Shown in pieces: positions 45,500 through 57,250 of a DNA stretch of 64,000 nucleotides. The DNA is from Amborella trichopoda (Eukaryota; Streptophyta; Magnoliopsida; Amborellales; Amborellaceae), in NCBI RefSeq assembly GCF_000471905.2, contig NW_006500351.1, forward strand, positions 640,328 to 704,327, in the 5' to 3' direction. The number at the start of each line of letters is the position of its first letter. Within the stretch, counting starts at the first letter, position 1. A program made the position numbers and the translations under genes. The notes under the pieces were generated by a model, which was given only the letters and a program-made list of their open reading frames with translations, had not been told where the DNA came from and searched no databases.

Positions 45500-46480
45500 A
45501 CCTAGATATCTACTTGATGTGGTGAGCTCCCAACAATAACAAATCCAATATCAAAATAGAATCCCTAAAAACCATAATAACTATAATATGTGTAATAAAT
45601 TTGGGAAATATATAGAAATAACAAAAAGCAAGTAAAATGAGAAATCACCAAACCACAACACAATCAAAACCAAGAGGCGCACACCATTTTACATGGTTCA
45701 CCAAAATTGCCAACAACTACATGCCTAGGGCATTGGCAACATCTATAGACCATGGGCAATGATGCATTCATTATCAATAGAAGAAATTTACAAGTTTGTG
45801 GGTTCTATAAAAATTACATTATAATGGAAAAGAAAACTCAAAATGATTTTTCTTCCACAATACCATAATATCACCGTCAATCAACTCCTTTCTGCATCAC
45901 CATCAACCAACGCCGTAGTCGTAAAAAAAATGTGAATGCAATCCGGCCCAATACAAAGGCACAACAATGCTAAAGTTTTTGCAAAAGTCCCCAATCTCTG
46001 CCTCTATAAACACCTCTACACTTTTTCATATGTTTTCTCTCTCTTCAATACACTTTATGGGGCTTCATAAAACACATTTTGATTAACAAAAAACCCCTAA
46101 ATAAAAGAGGGAATGCCAAATAGAGGTGATTTGCATCACTGTCTCAATAATCTCCACCATTATGCAAAAGCACACCCTTGATTTGCCAAAACCTGCAATT
46201 ATTTTCACCTATCTTGCTTGGTACTTTTCAAGTTTGCCATCCGCCCTATTTTTTATCTTAAACAACCATTTTCGACCAACCACCTTTCTATCCCTTGGTA
46301 GCTATACCAAATTCCAAGTCTTGTTTATCTGAAGTGTCAATCTCTCTTCTTCTGTAGTTATTTCTCAATGCCTGGATACTACTTGTACACCAAATGACCA
46401 TGAACTTCAATTTTTCATATTTCAAAATCATTTTTCCATAATGGACGATGAGAACTTCGCCTACTTTCTTGTGGAGTTGG
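45500..46480 (-). mobile_element. Ty1/copia fossil fragment, minus strand
   Basis: The minus strand at about 46,200-46,480 resembles the N-terminal part of the copia reverse transcriptase region by family pattern. The adjoining 45,520-46,100 may be non-coding retrotransposon sequence. It is short and broken, and no LTR pair was recognised. Confidence 0.45.
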
Positions 46481-46539
46481 TTTTCAATCACTAAGGAAAG
46501 GGGTATCCAAAATTGACGTGGTTTTTAATCTCTCCAAAA

Positions 46540-47045
46540 TTGATTAATCAAAGAGTTGTTAAAGTTAGACTGAAAGAAAGATGGGAACCTCCGTTGGGAG
46601 GATGTAACTTTGATGGCAGTTTGCTTGGTACTCCAAGACCAGCAAGTATTGTTGGCATGCTTTGAAACAGTAATGGCGATCTTTTATTCTTCTGTTATGG
46701 GCCTTGTGATTGCGTTTCAGCAAACTACCTGCTCTTCTTCATGGATCGCAGATTCTATTGCGTTTTATGTATAGTAGAAGGAGATTCATTGAACATGATT
46801 AATTGGTGCAATGAGGAGTCTAGACGACCTTAGAATTTGCGATCTATTTGAATTAAGGTAATGGATTTGTGTAATCAGTTAGAGATTTCTTTCAGGCATA
46901 GGCATAGATAGAGAGAGGCAAATGGTGTTACAGATGGCTTGCTGAAGCGAGGAGCTTCTTTGGATAGGCTTTGTATTTCTAGTAGTTTATTGTTTTGGTC
47001 CTTTGTGAAATCTTTTCTTTCTAATAAAAATGCAGTAATCCACCA
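46540..47045 (+). mobile_element. LINE RNase H relic
   Basis: Reads KERWEPPLGGCNFDGSLLGT then PRPASIVGML, later VEGDSLNMINW, CNQLEISFRHRHR and EANGVTDGLLKRGAS. This is the whole RNase H domain of a plant L1 ORF2 (CNFDGSxLGxPxPAxIxG...VEGDSxNxIxW...EANxxADxLAKxG). The AD of the last motif reads TD. A few stops interrupt it. Sense orientation in the intergenic region. Confidence 0.75.
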
Positions 47046-47579
47046 AGTGCTAAAATCATTCATTGTAGTCCATATGGTTAAAGGCTGTTTCGAGGTCAAA
47101 TTATTGTTCAAAACCAGGTCAAACGGGTAATGTTCAAATAACACAGTAAGGTACACAGTAAGGTACACCATGATCTATATGAGCATAGAAGATTTATAAC
47201 TATAATTTTCAGTTATCATAAACTTGATGAATGAAAGATGATGGATAGAAAGTGTAACCCACAAGAATAAGAATGGTCCAAGTGGTCCATCCTATGTAGA
47301 CCTATCATTTTCATCAAATGATAGGACAGTGATGGATATAGATAACCATAAACTTCCCATTGGTACTATGGATCATAGTATGCTTTCCCTCATTTTAAAC
47401 TAGAAACTATCCTAGCATCACCATTGAAGTACTAGCTCCATGATGCTATCCGCTCTTCATCGTCTTCTCCATTAAGTGGATAGGTTTGTTATAATTAAAT
47501 AGATGAGCACAAAGACAATAAATAATATAATTTTGAATAAATATATTTGAGAGAACTTGTAGATAGTTGTAATCGACGA

Positions 47580-47835
47580 TATAATGATAGAAGGTAGAGT
47601 TAGGTGATTTGGCCATGTGCAACGTCAACTTCAAACAACACTAGTTAGGAGGGGTGATCTGGTTCAAGTAGAAGACTTAAAAAAGACAATAGAAAAGCTT
47701 GAAAAGACGTGGATAGAGTATCATGAAATAAATAGAATGATTTATGGTTTGATTGAAGGTATGACACTTATAGAGCGAAATGATGAAACATGATTCATGC
47801 AACCAACCTAAATAGTTATGATAAAATCGGGACAA
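47580..47835 (+). mobile_element. Non-LTR retrotransposon C-terminal relic
   Basis: One frame reads FGHVQRQLQT, LVRRGDLVQVEDLKK and KTWIEYHE, then LIERNDE. This fits the C-terminus RWFGHVQRRP...PVRRGDLVQVEGLKR...RPKKTWIEVV found in plant non-LTR elements of a type distinct from the L1 copies here. It has one internal stop near the start and a TGA near the end. Confidence 0.65.
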
Positions 47836-47984
47836 TGATACTGACGATTGCTATCATTACATGGATCAAAGTATAACACCTAATTATATTTGATCACCTC
47901 TAACTAGACCAATTCATACACTACACTGTAATATGTATTGCCATAATAATGTATGGATGAAATTTTTGCAGGGCATAGGCTTAA

Positions 47985-48190
47985 TGAAAACAAAATAAAG
48001 CCTTGCCTTAAATCTTCATCCAAAAAGCATTTTGGACATCAGAATTCTTTATGATGCTTTAAAATCACTTTCCAACACCAACAATAAATTCGAAACTTAA
48101 AGAATAATACAAATTTTGCATATCTATTAACACCCAAGGGGAATAGATGGTCTAGATGATTTTGCAATATACACTATTTTTAGAACTTGA
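47985..48190. repeat. Dispersed repeat, copy 2
   Basis: Partner of 41,090-41,335 (ATAAAGCCTTGCCTTAAATC...TGGACATCAG...GATGGTCTAGATGATTT). Confidence 0.45.
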
Positions 48191-48292
48191 AATCATGTTA
48201 CAACTATAATGTTTAATCTTAGATGATCGAATTGAAGGTTTTTAGACAATTGCCATTTTTGATGGGTTATAAAGTGAGGATTTACCCTACTT

Positions 48293-48737
48293 ATAGGAAA
48301 TGTTTCTATACTTCCCCTTCAGCATAGAAGATCTATGCTTCCCCTACCATCCAGCTGTCCAATTTGATCAAGAGAGCCACTCACCGTTTGATCTTAGATC
48401 CAACGCCTCATAGTATTTTATTTTTAGTTTTTTTTATACAAATTTTATGAACATGAAATTTGGAACGTGCTATTTTGGTTATTTTATTTTATTGAAAATA
48501 TTGTTTTTATAATTTTCACTACTACGAGTTTAATAGAGGATTGGACATCCAAAATTTGCTGTCAAAATAATTTATAGACAAAAAATTAACAATAAAATGG
48601 TTTAGAGACGTGACATTGTGATTGGGACAATCTTAACCCTCCATTCAATAGGGACGGTTAGATAAGGAAAAGTATATAAGTTTAATGCTGCAGGAGAAGC
48701 ATAGATCTTATATACTGTAGGTGAAATATATAAACCA
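48293..48737. mobile_element. Long-TIR MITE family A, copy 2
   Basis: CTTCAGCATAGAAGATCTAT at the left pairs with ATAGATCTTATATACTG-type sequence at the right. The interior shares GATCAAGAGAGCCACTCACC and GTTTGATCTTAGATCC with copy 1 (as complement). It is directly followed by copy 3. Confidence 0.65.
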
Positions 48738-49185
48738 GGAAAGGTTTATATGCTTCCCTGTAGCATAGAAGATCTATCCTCCTCTTACCATCCAGCCGTC
48801 CAAGTTTGATCAAGAGAGTTATTCATCGTTTGATTTTAGATCTGTCGTCTCAATGTATTTTATTTTTAGTTTTTTTATACAAATTGTGTGAATATGAAAT
48901 TTGGTACGTGCCATCTTTTCATTGGATGCACCTATAAAAAATATTAAAAATATTTTTTTGATAAAATATAATGACTAAAAATACCTTTTGAAACTTTTCA
49001 AGATATTTTATTTCATTTAAAATATTTTTTTTATATTTTTCGCTAGTACAAGTTTAATAGAGGAATGCATGCTTAAAATTTAGTGTCGAAATAATTTATA
49101 GAAAGAAAAATAAAAAATAAAATAGCATGGAGATATATTGGGACTCAGAATGGACGGTTGGATGAGGGGGCATAGAAAGGTTTCC
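48738..49185. mobile_element. Long-TIR MITE family A, copy 3
   Basis: Same orientation and order as copy 2 (GTAGCATAGAAGATCTATCC, GATCAAGAGAGTTATTCATC, ATATTGGGACTCAGAATGG). It ends just before a CT-rich, leader-like region, so it sits at a presumed promoter. Confidence 0.65.
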
Positions 49186-49189
49186 CTTT

Positions 49190-49379
49190 GACCTTTTGTC
49201 CTTTTCGTTTTGTTCTTTTCTCGTTTCAAGGCCTCTCTCTCTCTCTCAAACGCTTCAATCTCTCTCTCCCCTCTTTCTCTCTAAAACTCAGTTTTCTGCC
49301 TCCTTGAAACCGATCAAACACAGGTATAGAACGCAAGAAAATTTGGCGCTGGTTTTCTCGCACTCGTAGAGAATCACAG
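49190..49379 (+). promoter_or_regulatory. CT-rich leader, possible 5' UTR exon of the ERV41-like gene
   Basis: CT repeats (49,230-49,285) are followed by AAACCGATCAAACACAG and then GAGAATCACA before GTGAGT, which would be a good splice donor at 49,380. The composition is that of a plant 5' UTR. The nearest downstream coding exon begins with a splice acceptor at 57,550, so an untranslated first exon must lie upstream of it; this is one candidate, the other is 53,890-54,076. Confidence 0.4.
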
Positions 49380-51179
49380 TGAGTGCTCTCTCCTCTATTC
49401 ATCCCGATTCTGCATAGTTTTTCACAATACTCAATGATTTTTCGATTCATATATGGAAAAACCACCAATGGACGTGCCTTTTTTGTTCTTATTTCCACAA
49501 TCTACTGAGTTAAGTTTTTTTTGTTTTTCAACGGTATTGTTTAATTTATTCATTGATATCCTTGGTCTTCTTAGATTCTGTTCAGAGAACTTTAGAGGTA
49601 TATGACCTCGCCTGGCCTTGAGATTCATGTGTTTTGCTTGTGGAAAGTGTGGGCTTCATATTGTCTTCATCTTGGTTGATGTTTTGGTTACTATTGAATA
49701 TTTTTGCTGGTTATTTTCCTCAATTATTTGAAGTTTTATATAGCGTGTGGTGAATTCTTGTTAACCAAATTTCTATCCCATCATGGTGTTTCATTAATTT
49801 TCTTCCATTCAAGTTGTTTAATGCTTTTTTTTTTTTTCTTCTCATTCTTCCTTTTGGGGTGTTTTCTTAATTTGCATCCAACTGTTTTTCTTTTTTTTTT
49901 TTTGTTTTTGTTTTTATATGGATATTTTTCTCCCAATTGTATTGGGTTATCCAACTGATATGATCTACTGATTTAGCGATTTTATTTGTTTATTTATTTT
50001 TGTTCTTATACATGTGTTTTTCTATGATTTGTTACTGAAATTTGGAGAATTGCCTATGGAAAAACTTTTTGGTGGTTATATTTAGTATTCTTCAAGTGTT
50101 TGCGAGTTTTTTGAGAGCTGGGTACTTATGATATGCAAATAATGAATGTGTTGCTTAAGTACTCACTGGTCGCATTTTCTATATTTCGTTATCTAGATTT
50201 GTTGATGAGATGAGAGACAATGAATGAGCACCATGTGGGCTTTCTTATCTCCTTGATTTGTACTCTTGTCCACGTTTTTCTCTCTCATCCTGCAACTCCC
50301 TGCCCTCTCTCTACCCCACAGATACCCATCTCTCTCCATTTTGCCGCTCACTATATGCATTTCTCTCTATCTCTGGTGGAATTTTAACTTAATTTGTGGT
50401 TGATTTGTTTATCTATTTATCCTTGGCCAATCTCAACATGAAATTCTTCTTATTCTTTGTTTCTCTGCCAAAAAAGTGAGTGATCTTCTATTAAGTTACT
50501 TGAACATTTTCTCTCTCAAGAAAAAGTTACTTGAACATTTTATCTCCAATTGTTGTTAGTGTTGTGTTCCATCTTTTGGAGCATTATTTATTCAAGTGCG
50601 ATAAAATTAGTCCATGTTTTTCTTGAGGAAGTTAACGTTAAAAGTTAGTGCATGTTTGCAGAACATGGAATTCATTTTGACCAATTTCGGGGTGTTTAGT
50701 TGGTATTGCGGTCATTAGACTGCTATCAAGTCCATGTGGGGTTAAAAAGGCATATGATGTAGTTTCCTTATATTCTTATCATACATAGCCCCAGAGGAAG
50801 TTTCAGGAAGAAGTCGATGAAGAAGTTCTTTTGGAAAGAGAGCTTAAGGAAGAAGTTTCCATGATCTGGGGGCACTAGACTGCACAAATTTCACTTATTT
50901 TATTTGGAGAATGTTTCTGAACCCAAACGAGATGTTGGATTTGGTATCCATTGCCTCAAACACTGTAATATTTCCCTTCTTGGGGTGTGTTTGTGGCAGG
51001 TGGAGACGAAATGTCTTTGACTGAGCACTTGGCATATGGATTGCCATTTTTGTTTGACCAGAGCACCTGACTTTACCATATGGAACGTGACCTTCAAGGG
51101 ACCTCTTAGGGAGTCCAAAATTTAGGAGCTCACAGAGGCCTTTTCGCTTGTACAATCCGTGTCCCTGCTGAGAAATAGC
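49380..51179 (+). other. AT-rich spacer, possible long 5' UTR intron
   Basis: T-rich sequence with poly-T runs and no gene. The composition resembles plant intron. Nothing else is recognised. Confidence 0.4.
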
Positions 51180-51188
51180 AGTTATAAG

Positions 51189-52933
51189 CAGTGTATCAAA
51201 AAGCACTAGGCGGGTGCCCAGAACCTCGGCGGCTGACCAGTTGAAAAAAATAAAAATCCCAATATACCATATTCCAACAATCCAACTTGAAAAAAAAAAA
51301 ACAAAAAAAAAAAAGAAAATCGAGAAGAGAATTTTGATAATCCATATTGTTAAAATAGTAAACTGTAAAACCATACAAGTGATATAAAAGTTAACACCCA
51401 ACACAACAGAAATATACAGAAATCTAGAAAATATACAGTGTAACAAAAATCAACACTCGTGACTCAACACAAGTTACACAACAGTCAACGGACTCAACAC
51501 AACAGTTAACAAACTCAACACTCAACACTCAGCACCTAGAGGCAAGAGTCTTCAATCATCATCAGAAGGAATATCAATAGCGCAAGCTTCATCATATGCA
51601 TCAAAGTCGAGGCTATCATCATCAGAGTTATCTCTCTCTTCAATATAACGCTTATCCTCCTCTGTTTCTTCTGAATCTGCCTCTTCCTCCTCCTCTTCTT
51701 CTACCTTCCTCTTACTAGTATGTATAGTCTGTACAGATGAGGCCCTAGGAGTCTTGGCTGCTGTACCCTTCTTTTTGTGATTCTTTGAACTCAAATATTG
51801 TATAATTTCCTCCTTGGTAGCCTCAGGAACATTTTTACACGGGGCAACATCTCCCGTAATTTCAGCAAAGTGTTTTTTAAACCGGCAAATGCCCCCATTG
51901 GTATCCTTTCCATAATAATTATATTTAATACGATTTTTATCACTTGGATTCGGGATGTAACCATACTTCCAACCCGGATCACCACTCTGACGACTAGAAG
52001 CTGGAGAAGATACTTCCATAGAACAAGGCTATTTTCATCCTTTTTTGGTTCTTCAAAATTCAAAAGATGTTTAATCTCATCTCAAACTGCTTCAAGAACC
52101 TTTGTACAAGAAGCAACATTATCTTTAACACCAGTAAGGTATTTTTTGAATCGGCTAATACCCCCTTTGGTATATTTTTCACAAAAATTACACCTTATAC
52201 AATTTTTATCATTTGGTTTTGGGTTATATCCATATTTCCAACCCGGATCACTTTTTTTAAGAGTAGCAGAAATAGATCTATGACAAGGATTTTGTTCTTG
52301 TTTTTGTTTTACATAACTTAAAAATTGCTTAATCTCCCTCTGACAGCTTCAAGAACATTTTTACATGGGGCAACATCCCCCTTAATACCGGCAAGACGTT
52401 TCTTAAACCAGTTTATGCCTCCTTTTGTATCTTTTTCACAAAAATTGCATCTAACGCAATTTTTGTCATTTGGATTCGGGTTGTATCCATATTTCCAACC
52501 TGGATCTCTACTCTGACTAACTCCTGAAGAAGACATCTCAAAATAAAGCAAGCAATCTAAAAAATGCACTTACTTTGGTTGCTTGAACTCCAAACTTTGA
52601 GAAACACTTCGATGATTCGATGATCGATCCAATGAAATGGAGTTTTTTGGAGGTTTTTTTTAGTCTTAAGGGGCTTCTTGTGGGTTTAGGGTTCAAATGA
52701 ACCTAAAAGCCATCATTCTTAACCTTTAAATCTTTCAAAATAACAAAACGAAAAAAAAAAAAATCATTTTTTCTGCCTCTGGGCGAGGCGCAAGCCATGG
52801 GCGGCCGCCCAAGGCTGGGCGTTAGGTGGCTGCTCAGGGACGGACCGCCTAGTTTTACCACTTAGGTCTGGGCTATGCGCTCAGGCCTTTTGGACTGCCA
52901 AGGCGCTGGGCGGTCCGTTTTTTTTGAACAATA
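51189..52933 (-). mobile_element. hAT element carrying three BED-finger units
   Basis: GTTATAAG flanks both sides (51,181-51,188 and 52,934-52,941), a perfect 8-bp target duplication. Ends are CAGTGTATCAAAAAGC and CCGTTTTTTTTGAACAATA. The left subterminal block GGGTGCCCAGAACCTCGG matches the 230-bp MITE at 33,077, and the right one is rich in GGGCGG/CCGCCT. The only coding content, on the minus strand, is three tandem BED units plus an acidic tail. There is no DUF659 or hAT dimerisation region, so it cannot encode a complete transposase. Confidence 0.85.
51552..52569 (-). pseudogene. Triple BED-type zinc finger gene, degenerate
   Basis: Read on the minus strand, three units share the pattern DPGWKYGY-NP-P-DKN, a finger, then VA-C and a lysine-rich linker. 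Unit 1 (52,569-52,330) has the C-x2-C pair but Arg in place of the zinc His (FKKR). Unit 2 (about 52,313-52,090) has C-x2-C but Tyr in place of His (FKKY) and ends at a stop. Unit 3 (52,019-51,552, 155 codons) keeps the His (FKKH) but both first cysteines are Tyr (YNYYGK), and it runs on into an acidic tail of Glu and Asp. A 1-bp frame change separates units 1 and 2. The units match the DNA-binding N-terminus of plant hAT transposases. Confidence 0.75.
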
Positions 52934-52979
52934 GTTATAAGGTGATTTAATCGGGCTATAAAGTTCTATGTTTCTTCCT

Positions 52980-53480
52980 TCTACCACTCCACCTCCTTTT
53001 CTCCCCAAACTCAAGCATCATTAGCAGAGCCTAACTAACTACCTAAGCTCCTCAAAAATGCAAGCTTTCAACTGGTTAATGCTTTTGAGAGGAACATGTG
53101 TAGTTTATTTACTTGCAAGGATATTCCATGTATTGAACAACCACAATGTGCAAGGTTGCAGAAGAGACTAGTGATTATGTATTCCTGCATTGTACGGTGG
53201 GAGGCAAAATCTGAGGTAACCTACTTTCAAGCTTTTGACTGATATTGGGTGACGCATAAGTCCATCCAACGAGTATTTTCTGCGTCTATTTCCACCCCAA
53301 CCATGGTTGCCATCTGGGTTATCTGGCTTGAGTAAAACAGCCGCGTATCTGGTACCAAAGCTTTGACAATTTTGTTAGCCAAGGGATGTGAACACCTCAA
53401 GCACTTTTTGATGGCGGATTATGAGTCAATTTGGAAGGCCATCCTTGCCTTCAAAGTTCAAACCGACTAGAATCCCATGT
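52980..53480 (+). mobile_element. LINE relic, zf-RVT and following region
   Basis: Frames read YWVTHKSIQRVFSASISTPT, then MVAIWVIWLE and later TKALTILLAKGCEHLK. This matches the segment after the zf-RVT domain in L1 ORF2 (HWVxPxS...VAxxWVIWxERNxRxF). Upstream, LHCTVGG-like text fits the zinc-binding part. Strongly decayed; sense orientation. Confidence 0.55.
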
Positions 53481-53889
53481 TCTAGTCTAGGGAGGCCACT
53501 TGACCATGGGTGAATCAATGGTGGTTCTAATACCACATTTTAGTGCTGATCAATTGAAACCCAACATTCACAAAAACAGCTGATTCCATACTTGATTTTG
53601 AAATCCACGATTGAATGTCAATTTCATTTGGATAAGAAACCACACATTTTAAAGCTTTTCCATACTAGAGCTTCAGGGGGTTGGTTCAAAGGTCTTTATG
53701 GGCATGTTTGATAACAGGAAGTTGCTTCCTGGAAGTTAGAACTAAGGCATTACTGTTCATCTTCTGTGTTTGATAAAAAACAGTAAGGTAAATAAAGAAC
53801 TTACCTATCACTGTTCATGTTCCCAGCTTTGTATGTAAAAAGTTCCGACTAAAAGGTCGGAACTTGAAAAGGGAAGTTTATATCAAACC

Positions 53890-54076
53890 TTGCCCCCGAT
53901 AAAATTGTGCCCTAGGGTTTACTCAGCCGCTCAGCCACCCCTCTCTTCGCAATTAGCCGCTCAGCAAAACAGCAGCTCCACTGCGAAAGTTTTCTCTCGC
54001 TCTCTCTTCCCAGTAAAGGCAGCCTCTCGCCCAGTACTATTCTCGGCCTTGCAACCTCAACAAGTACCTCCAATCA
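53890..54076 (+). other. Gene-leader-like block with splice donor
   Basis: GC-richer than its surroundings, starting near CCCTAGGGTTTACTCAGCC and ending at CCAATCA before GTGAGT (donor at 54,077). It looks like a 5' UTR or first exon. It may be the first exon of the ERV41-like gene, or the leader of a captured gene, since it lies within the TIR element. Confidence 0.35.
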
Positions 54077-54782
54077 GTGAGTCCTTTGTTGAATTTGCAT
54101 TTTTTTCTTCTTTTTTCTTGCTAATTTCGGATTTCTCTATTAACAACATTTTTCTCAGGGTTTGTTTTGGAGGAAACCCTATAAAAACATTTCTAGGGTT
54201 AAATCTACTTATTTTTGTATAATTTCCTATGTTGAATGTAGTATTAAATTTGTTTAATAGTTTTCTATGTTGTAAATCGAGTTCTAAGGCAATGCAAAAG
54301 GTTTATTTCATGATTTTTCTATGTTGTAAATCTAGATTCAGGGTTGAACTGATTGTTTTGATTGCTTGACAATAAGTTCCCTGACAATCTATCTGTATTA
54401 AGTGCTTGTTGGTTGTCTGCATGATAAGATATTAGAGAGCTAGTTGGTTGTCTGCATGATTTCTTGTTGGAATCAGTATACTTCATTCCAGACTGCTGTA
54501 ATTTTGATTAGCTTGATTCACTGTGAGATTGCTACATTAGCATCACCCTAGTTCATGCAAGCCTTAAAATTTGTTATATTGTTTTTATTATGGAAACAAT
54601 CCCATAAAAAATTGAAAAAATTGAATTAGAGCTCCAAGAATTCTCAACCCTCAAACTCAATTTTGGACAAATGCAAAAGATTTAAATCTTTTGGAGCTGC
54701 AAATCGAATATTATTTAGAGGACCCACTCTCAAAAATAGTTTATTTGAAAAAGAGGATTAGAAAAAAAAAAGACTTACTTGG

Positions 54783-55151
54783 TTCAGATTAGCTTGGGTA
54801 ATCCGTCAATTTATATTTTCCTGTATCTCTCTCCTCTGCCTCTTCTCCTACTTGCTTGGTTCAAATCTCCACAAAAAACCATATTCTCTTCTCCTAAACT
54901 CGTGCTCCAATTCAACTGCAGATTGTTTTGGTAATGGGGTAAGGCTGGATCTCCTTACTCTTCACCAATCTGGACCCTTTTTGGACTTTGAACATCACCA
55001 CTCTGATCCTTCACTCCCAAACCTATCAGACAATGAGACCACCATCCCCAACTTCTTCGAGTTCTGTGATACCAAGCATAGGGACTATTGTCCATGCCAT
55101 GACACCAAAAGAGAGAAGAAAGTTGACACCCATATGCTAATTTTCAGAGAC
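54783..55151 (+). pseudogene. N-terminal piece of a PMT-type methyltransferase gene
   Basis: The frame reads a hydrophobic anchor (QFIFSCISLLCLFSYLLGS), a Ser/Asn-rich stem, LDFEHHHSD, then FFEFCDTKHRDYCPCHDTKR and MLIFRD. This is the layout of plant Golgi PMT (DUF248) proteins of the PMT15/16/18 type: membrane anchor, LDFxxHH, then FPxCxxxxSDYTPCxDxxR and RLIYRERHCP. The match ends before RHCP, and no SAM-binding domain exons follow. It is a fragment with no coding future. Confidence 0.6.
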
Positions 55152-56789
55152 TATTTGCATCAAATGAGTATTATTGGTTTTAGTTTTGTAGGACTTCTGT
55201 CAAGAAACTTTAGTTTCTGGGAACGGTCATAGTCAAATTTGGAAATTGGAAGGTGGTTTCGGGTTCGTAATGAATGAGGATTTGGTTTCAGTGCTCTTAT
55301 CGAACACTGATTTCCAAAGCGAACAACTTTACTTTCATGGCTAATTAAAATGTTGTTTGTCGTTTTTTCTATATTTCTGTTTAACTAATCCATGTCACAT
55401 CCTTATTTGAGAAATTGCTCGGATGTCGTTTGGATGACAAATCAATTTATCCATTATCCCTTTAGAAAATTATTACAGAGTTATTGAGAAGGTTTTTTTC
55501 ATTATGCTGCAAATTGTGGCAATACTCTATTATCTGTTATTTACTGTAAGGATCTTCAGCTGTATTTGGTTTGAAAGAAACAATAAGATTGGCTGTAATG
55601 ATTATGATGGCATCACATAGTTAGTGTGATTTACTCATTAAGGGGAAGGTGAAGTTATCAGGTGAGATGTTTTCATGCAACATGTGGGTGTAGAGAGAGA
55701 GAGCATTAGCTGGGGATGGACTTGATGACAATATTCTGAGTATGACATTTCATATGGGATGGCTCATAATGGAAGACATTGCTTTAACCGCAGATGAGAC
55801 CTTGGGTCTCTTCTTATATGAGATATTTCCTTCTTTTGATACTTATCTATTTCTATCTCTCTAGTTTATTCATTGCCCACTTAGCTCCTTACTGATTGTG
55901 TATACCTGCCATATTCTATTTGAATGTGAATTTGAATTATAGACCACTTGAACTTAGTGAAACCTATGCTTGAAGAATAGGCCATTACTAATTATCTTGC
56001 TTTCTTTTATAGGATTTGATTAGATTTCTGTTATTATGCTCTCTTTTGTTATGCTTTATTTATGGTTCAATAGTACAGGGTGGTTATGATTCTGGTTGAG
56101 CATGTACATTTCCAACATTGTCTTTTTTTGCATCCTTGGGAACCTTTTGTGTGCTAAATGCTAAACAGTTCAGCATGTTGAATTGTGGTCATTGCATTCT
56201 TATTCTGATCTTTTATGTTGAATTCTATGATGGTTTTACTTTGTACAGTTTTGGCATTTTCGACGCATTGAGTTTCCTTAAGCTCTATATGACAATTTTT
56301 TGTGTTGTTTCTTTTTAAAGTGTCTAGACGATATAGATCTGCATTCTCGTTGTTGTAGAACTTGGTTATTGGATTATACTTTGAGCTTCCAATGATTACT
56401 AAAATTCATTGTGGTACTTTGTTCTGGCTTTCTCTGCATTTCTCTATTTATGTTTGAACAATAATGGCTTGTACTTTTTATTATTTATTTATGCTTAATA
56501 TTTAGTGCCTTCGAGTTTAAAGAAATCAACCTAACGAGGCTTTATTATAACTGCTATAGATTACCATAGCAATATGAGCCAGTGGAACCCTATAGAGGAG
56601 GCCCAAGAACTTCTTTAACTTCCTAGGGGATTATCAAACACAGAAACCAAGAACTTCTTTAACTTCCCAGGAGGTTATCAAACACAAAAAGCAGGAACTT
56701 CTTACAATAACTTATATCTTCCCAGCAAGGAGGAAATTCCAATTTACAGTTCATAAACTTGCTTCCAGTTATCAAACAGGCCCTATATG

Positions 56790-57250
56790 CAGTTTTAGAT
56801 GGACACTGACATGGGTGTTGTATTTGGTAGGTGTTTTGAGTGTCTAGTACGTTGCCTCGAAAATCCAGTATGGACTCGACACATGCGTATAATCATCCAT
56901 ATATAAATTTAGTGTAAAAATAAATAATTAAAGAACATAAAAAGTAAAACTATTTAAAGTAGTAAAATTTAAACCTTAATAATATACATTTATTAATTAA
57001 CCTTTTTCTAAAAAAAAAAAATCATTTATTTTATGCAAGAAAATAAAAATATATTTGTTTCTGTTATTTTATAACTTAAAGTGTTGGTTTTTATATATTC
57101 TTAGTGATAATATTATATATTAATATGTCTAACATCTCTGATAATTATTTTGGACTTTTGGTAGAACCAATGAATTTAATCTAGAAGCTTGGAGACTTGC
57201 AAGTTCAAATCCCACAAAGGGCAATTTACATGTTTTATATAAACCGCATG
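56790..57250. repeat. GTGTC-headed repeat with tRNA-like B box, copy 2
   Basis: GATGGACACTGACATGGGTG head, AT-rich body and GCAAGTTCAAATCCCAC near 57,200, which fits a Pol III B box. The layout resembles 9,190-9,760. Confidence 0.3.

Larger units (their letters stand above)
53700..56783 (+). mobile_element. TIR element (PIF/Harbinger-like ends) enclosing gene pieces
   Basis: Left end GGGCATGTTTGATAACAGG and right end CAGTTATCAAACAGGCCC are inverted repeats, and TAT flanks both sides (53,697-53,699; 56,784-56,786). The GGGCCTGTTTGATAAC tip resembles PIF/Harbinger ends, although the usual target is TAA or TTA. Near the right end a 53-bp arm-derived unit is tandemly repeated (56,605-56,700). 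The interior has no transposase but holds a gene-leader-like block (53,890-54,076) and a PMT gene piece (54,783-55,151). It lies upstream of the ERV41-like gene. Confidence 0.6.

Noticed and set aside
50895-51446. A 183-codon minus-strand frame
   Set aside because: No recognisable domain. It crosses the left end of the hAT element and includes low-complexity Phe runs, so it is chance.
52067-52321. Plus-strand open frames across the BED region
   Set aside because: They are antisense shadows of the minus-strand BED units, where the DPGWKY motif fixes the coding strand.
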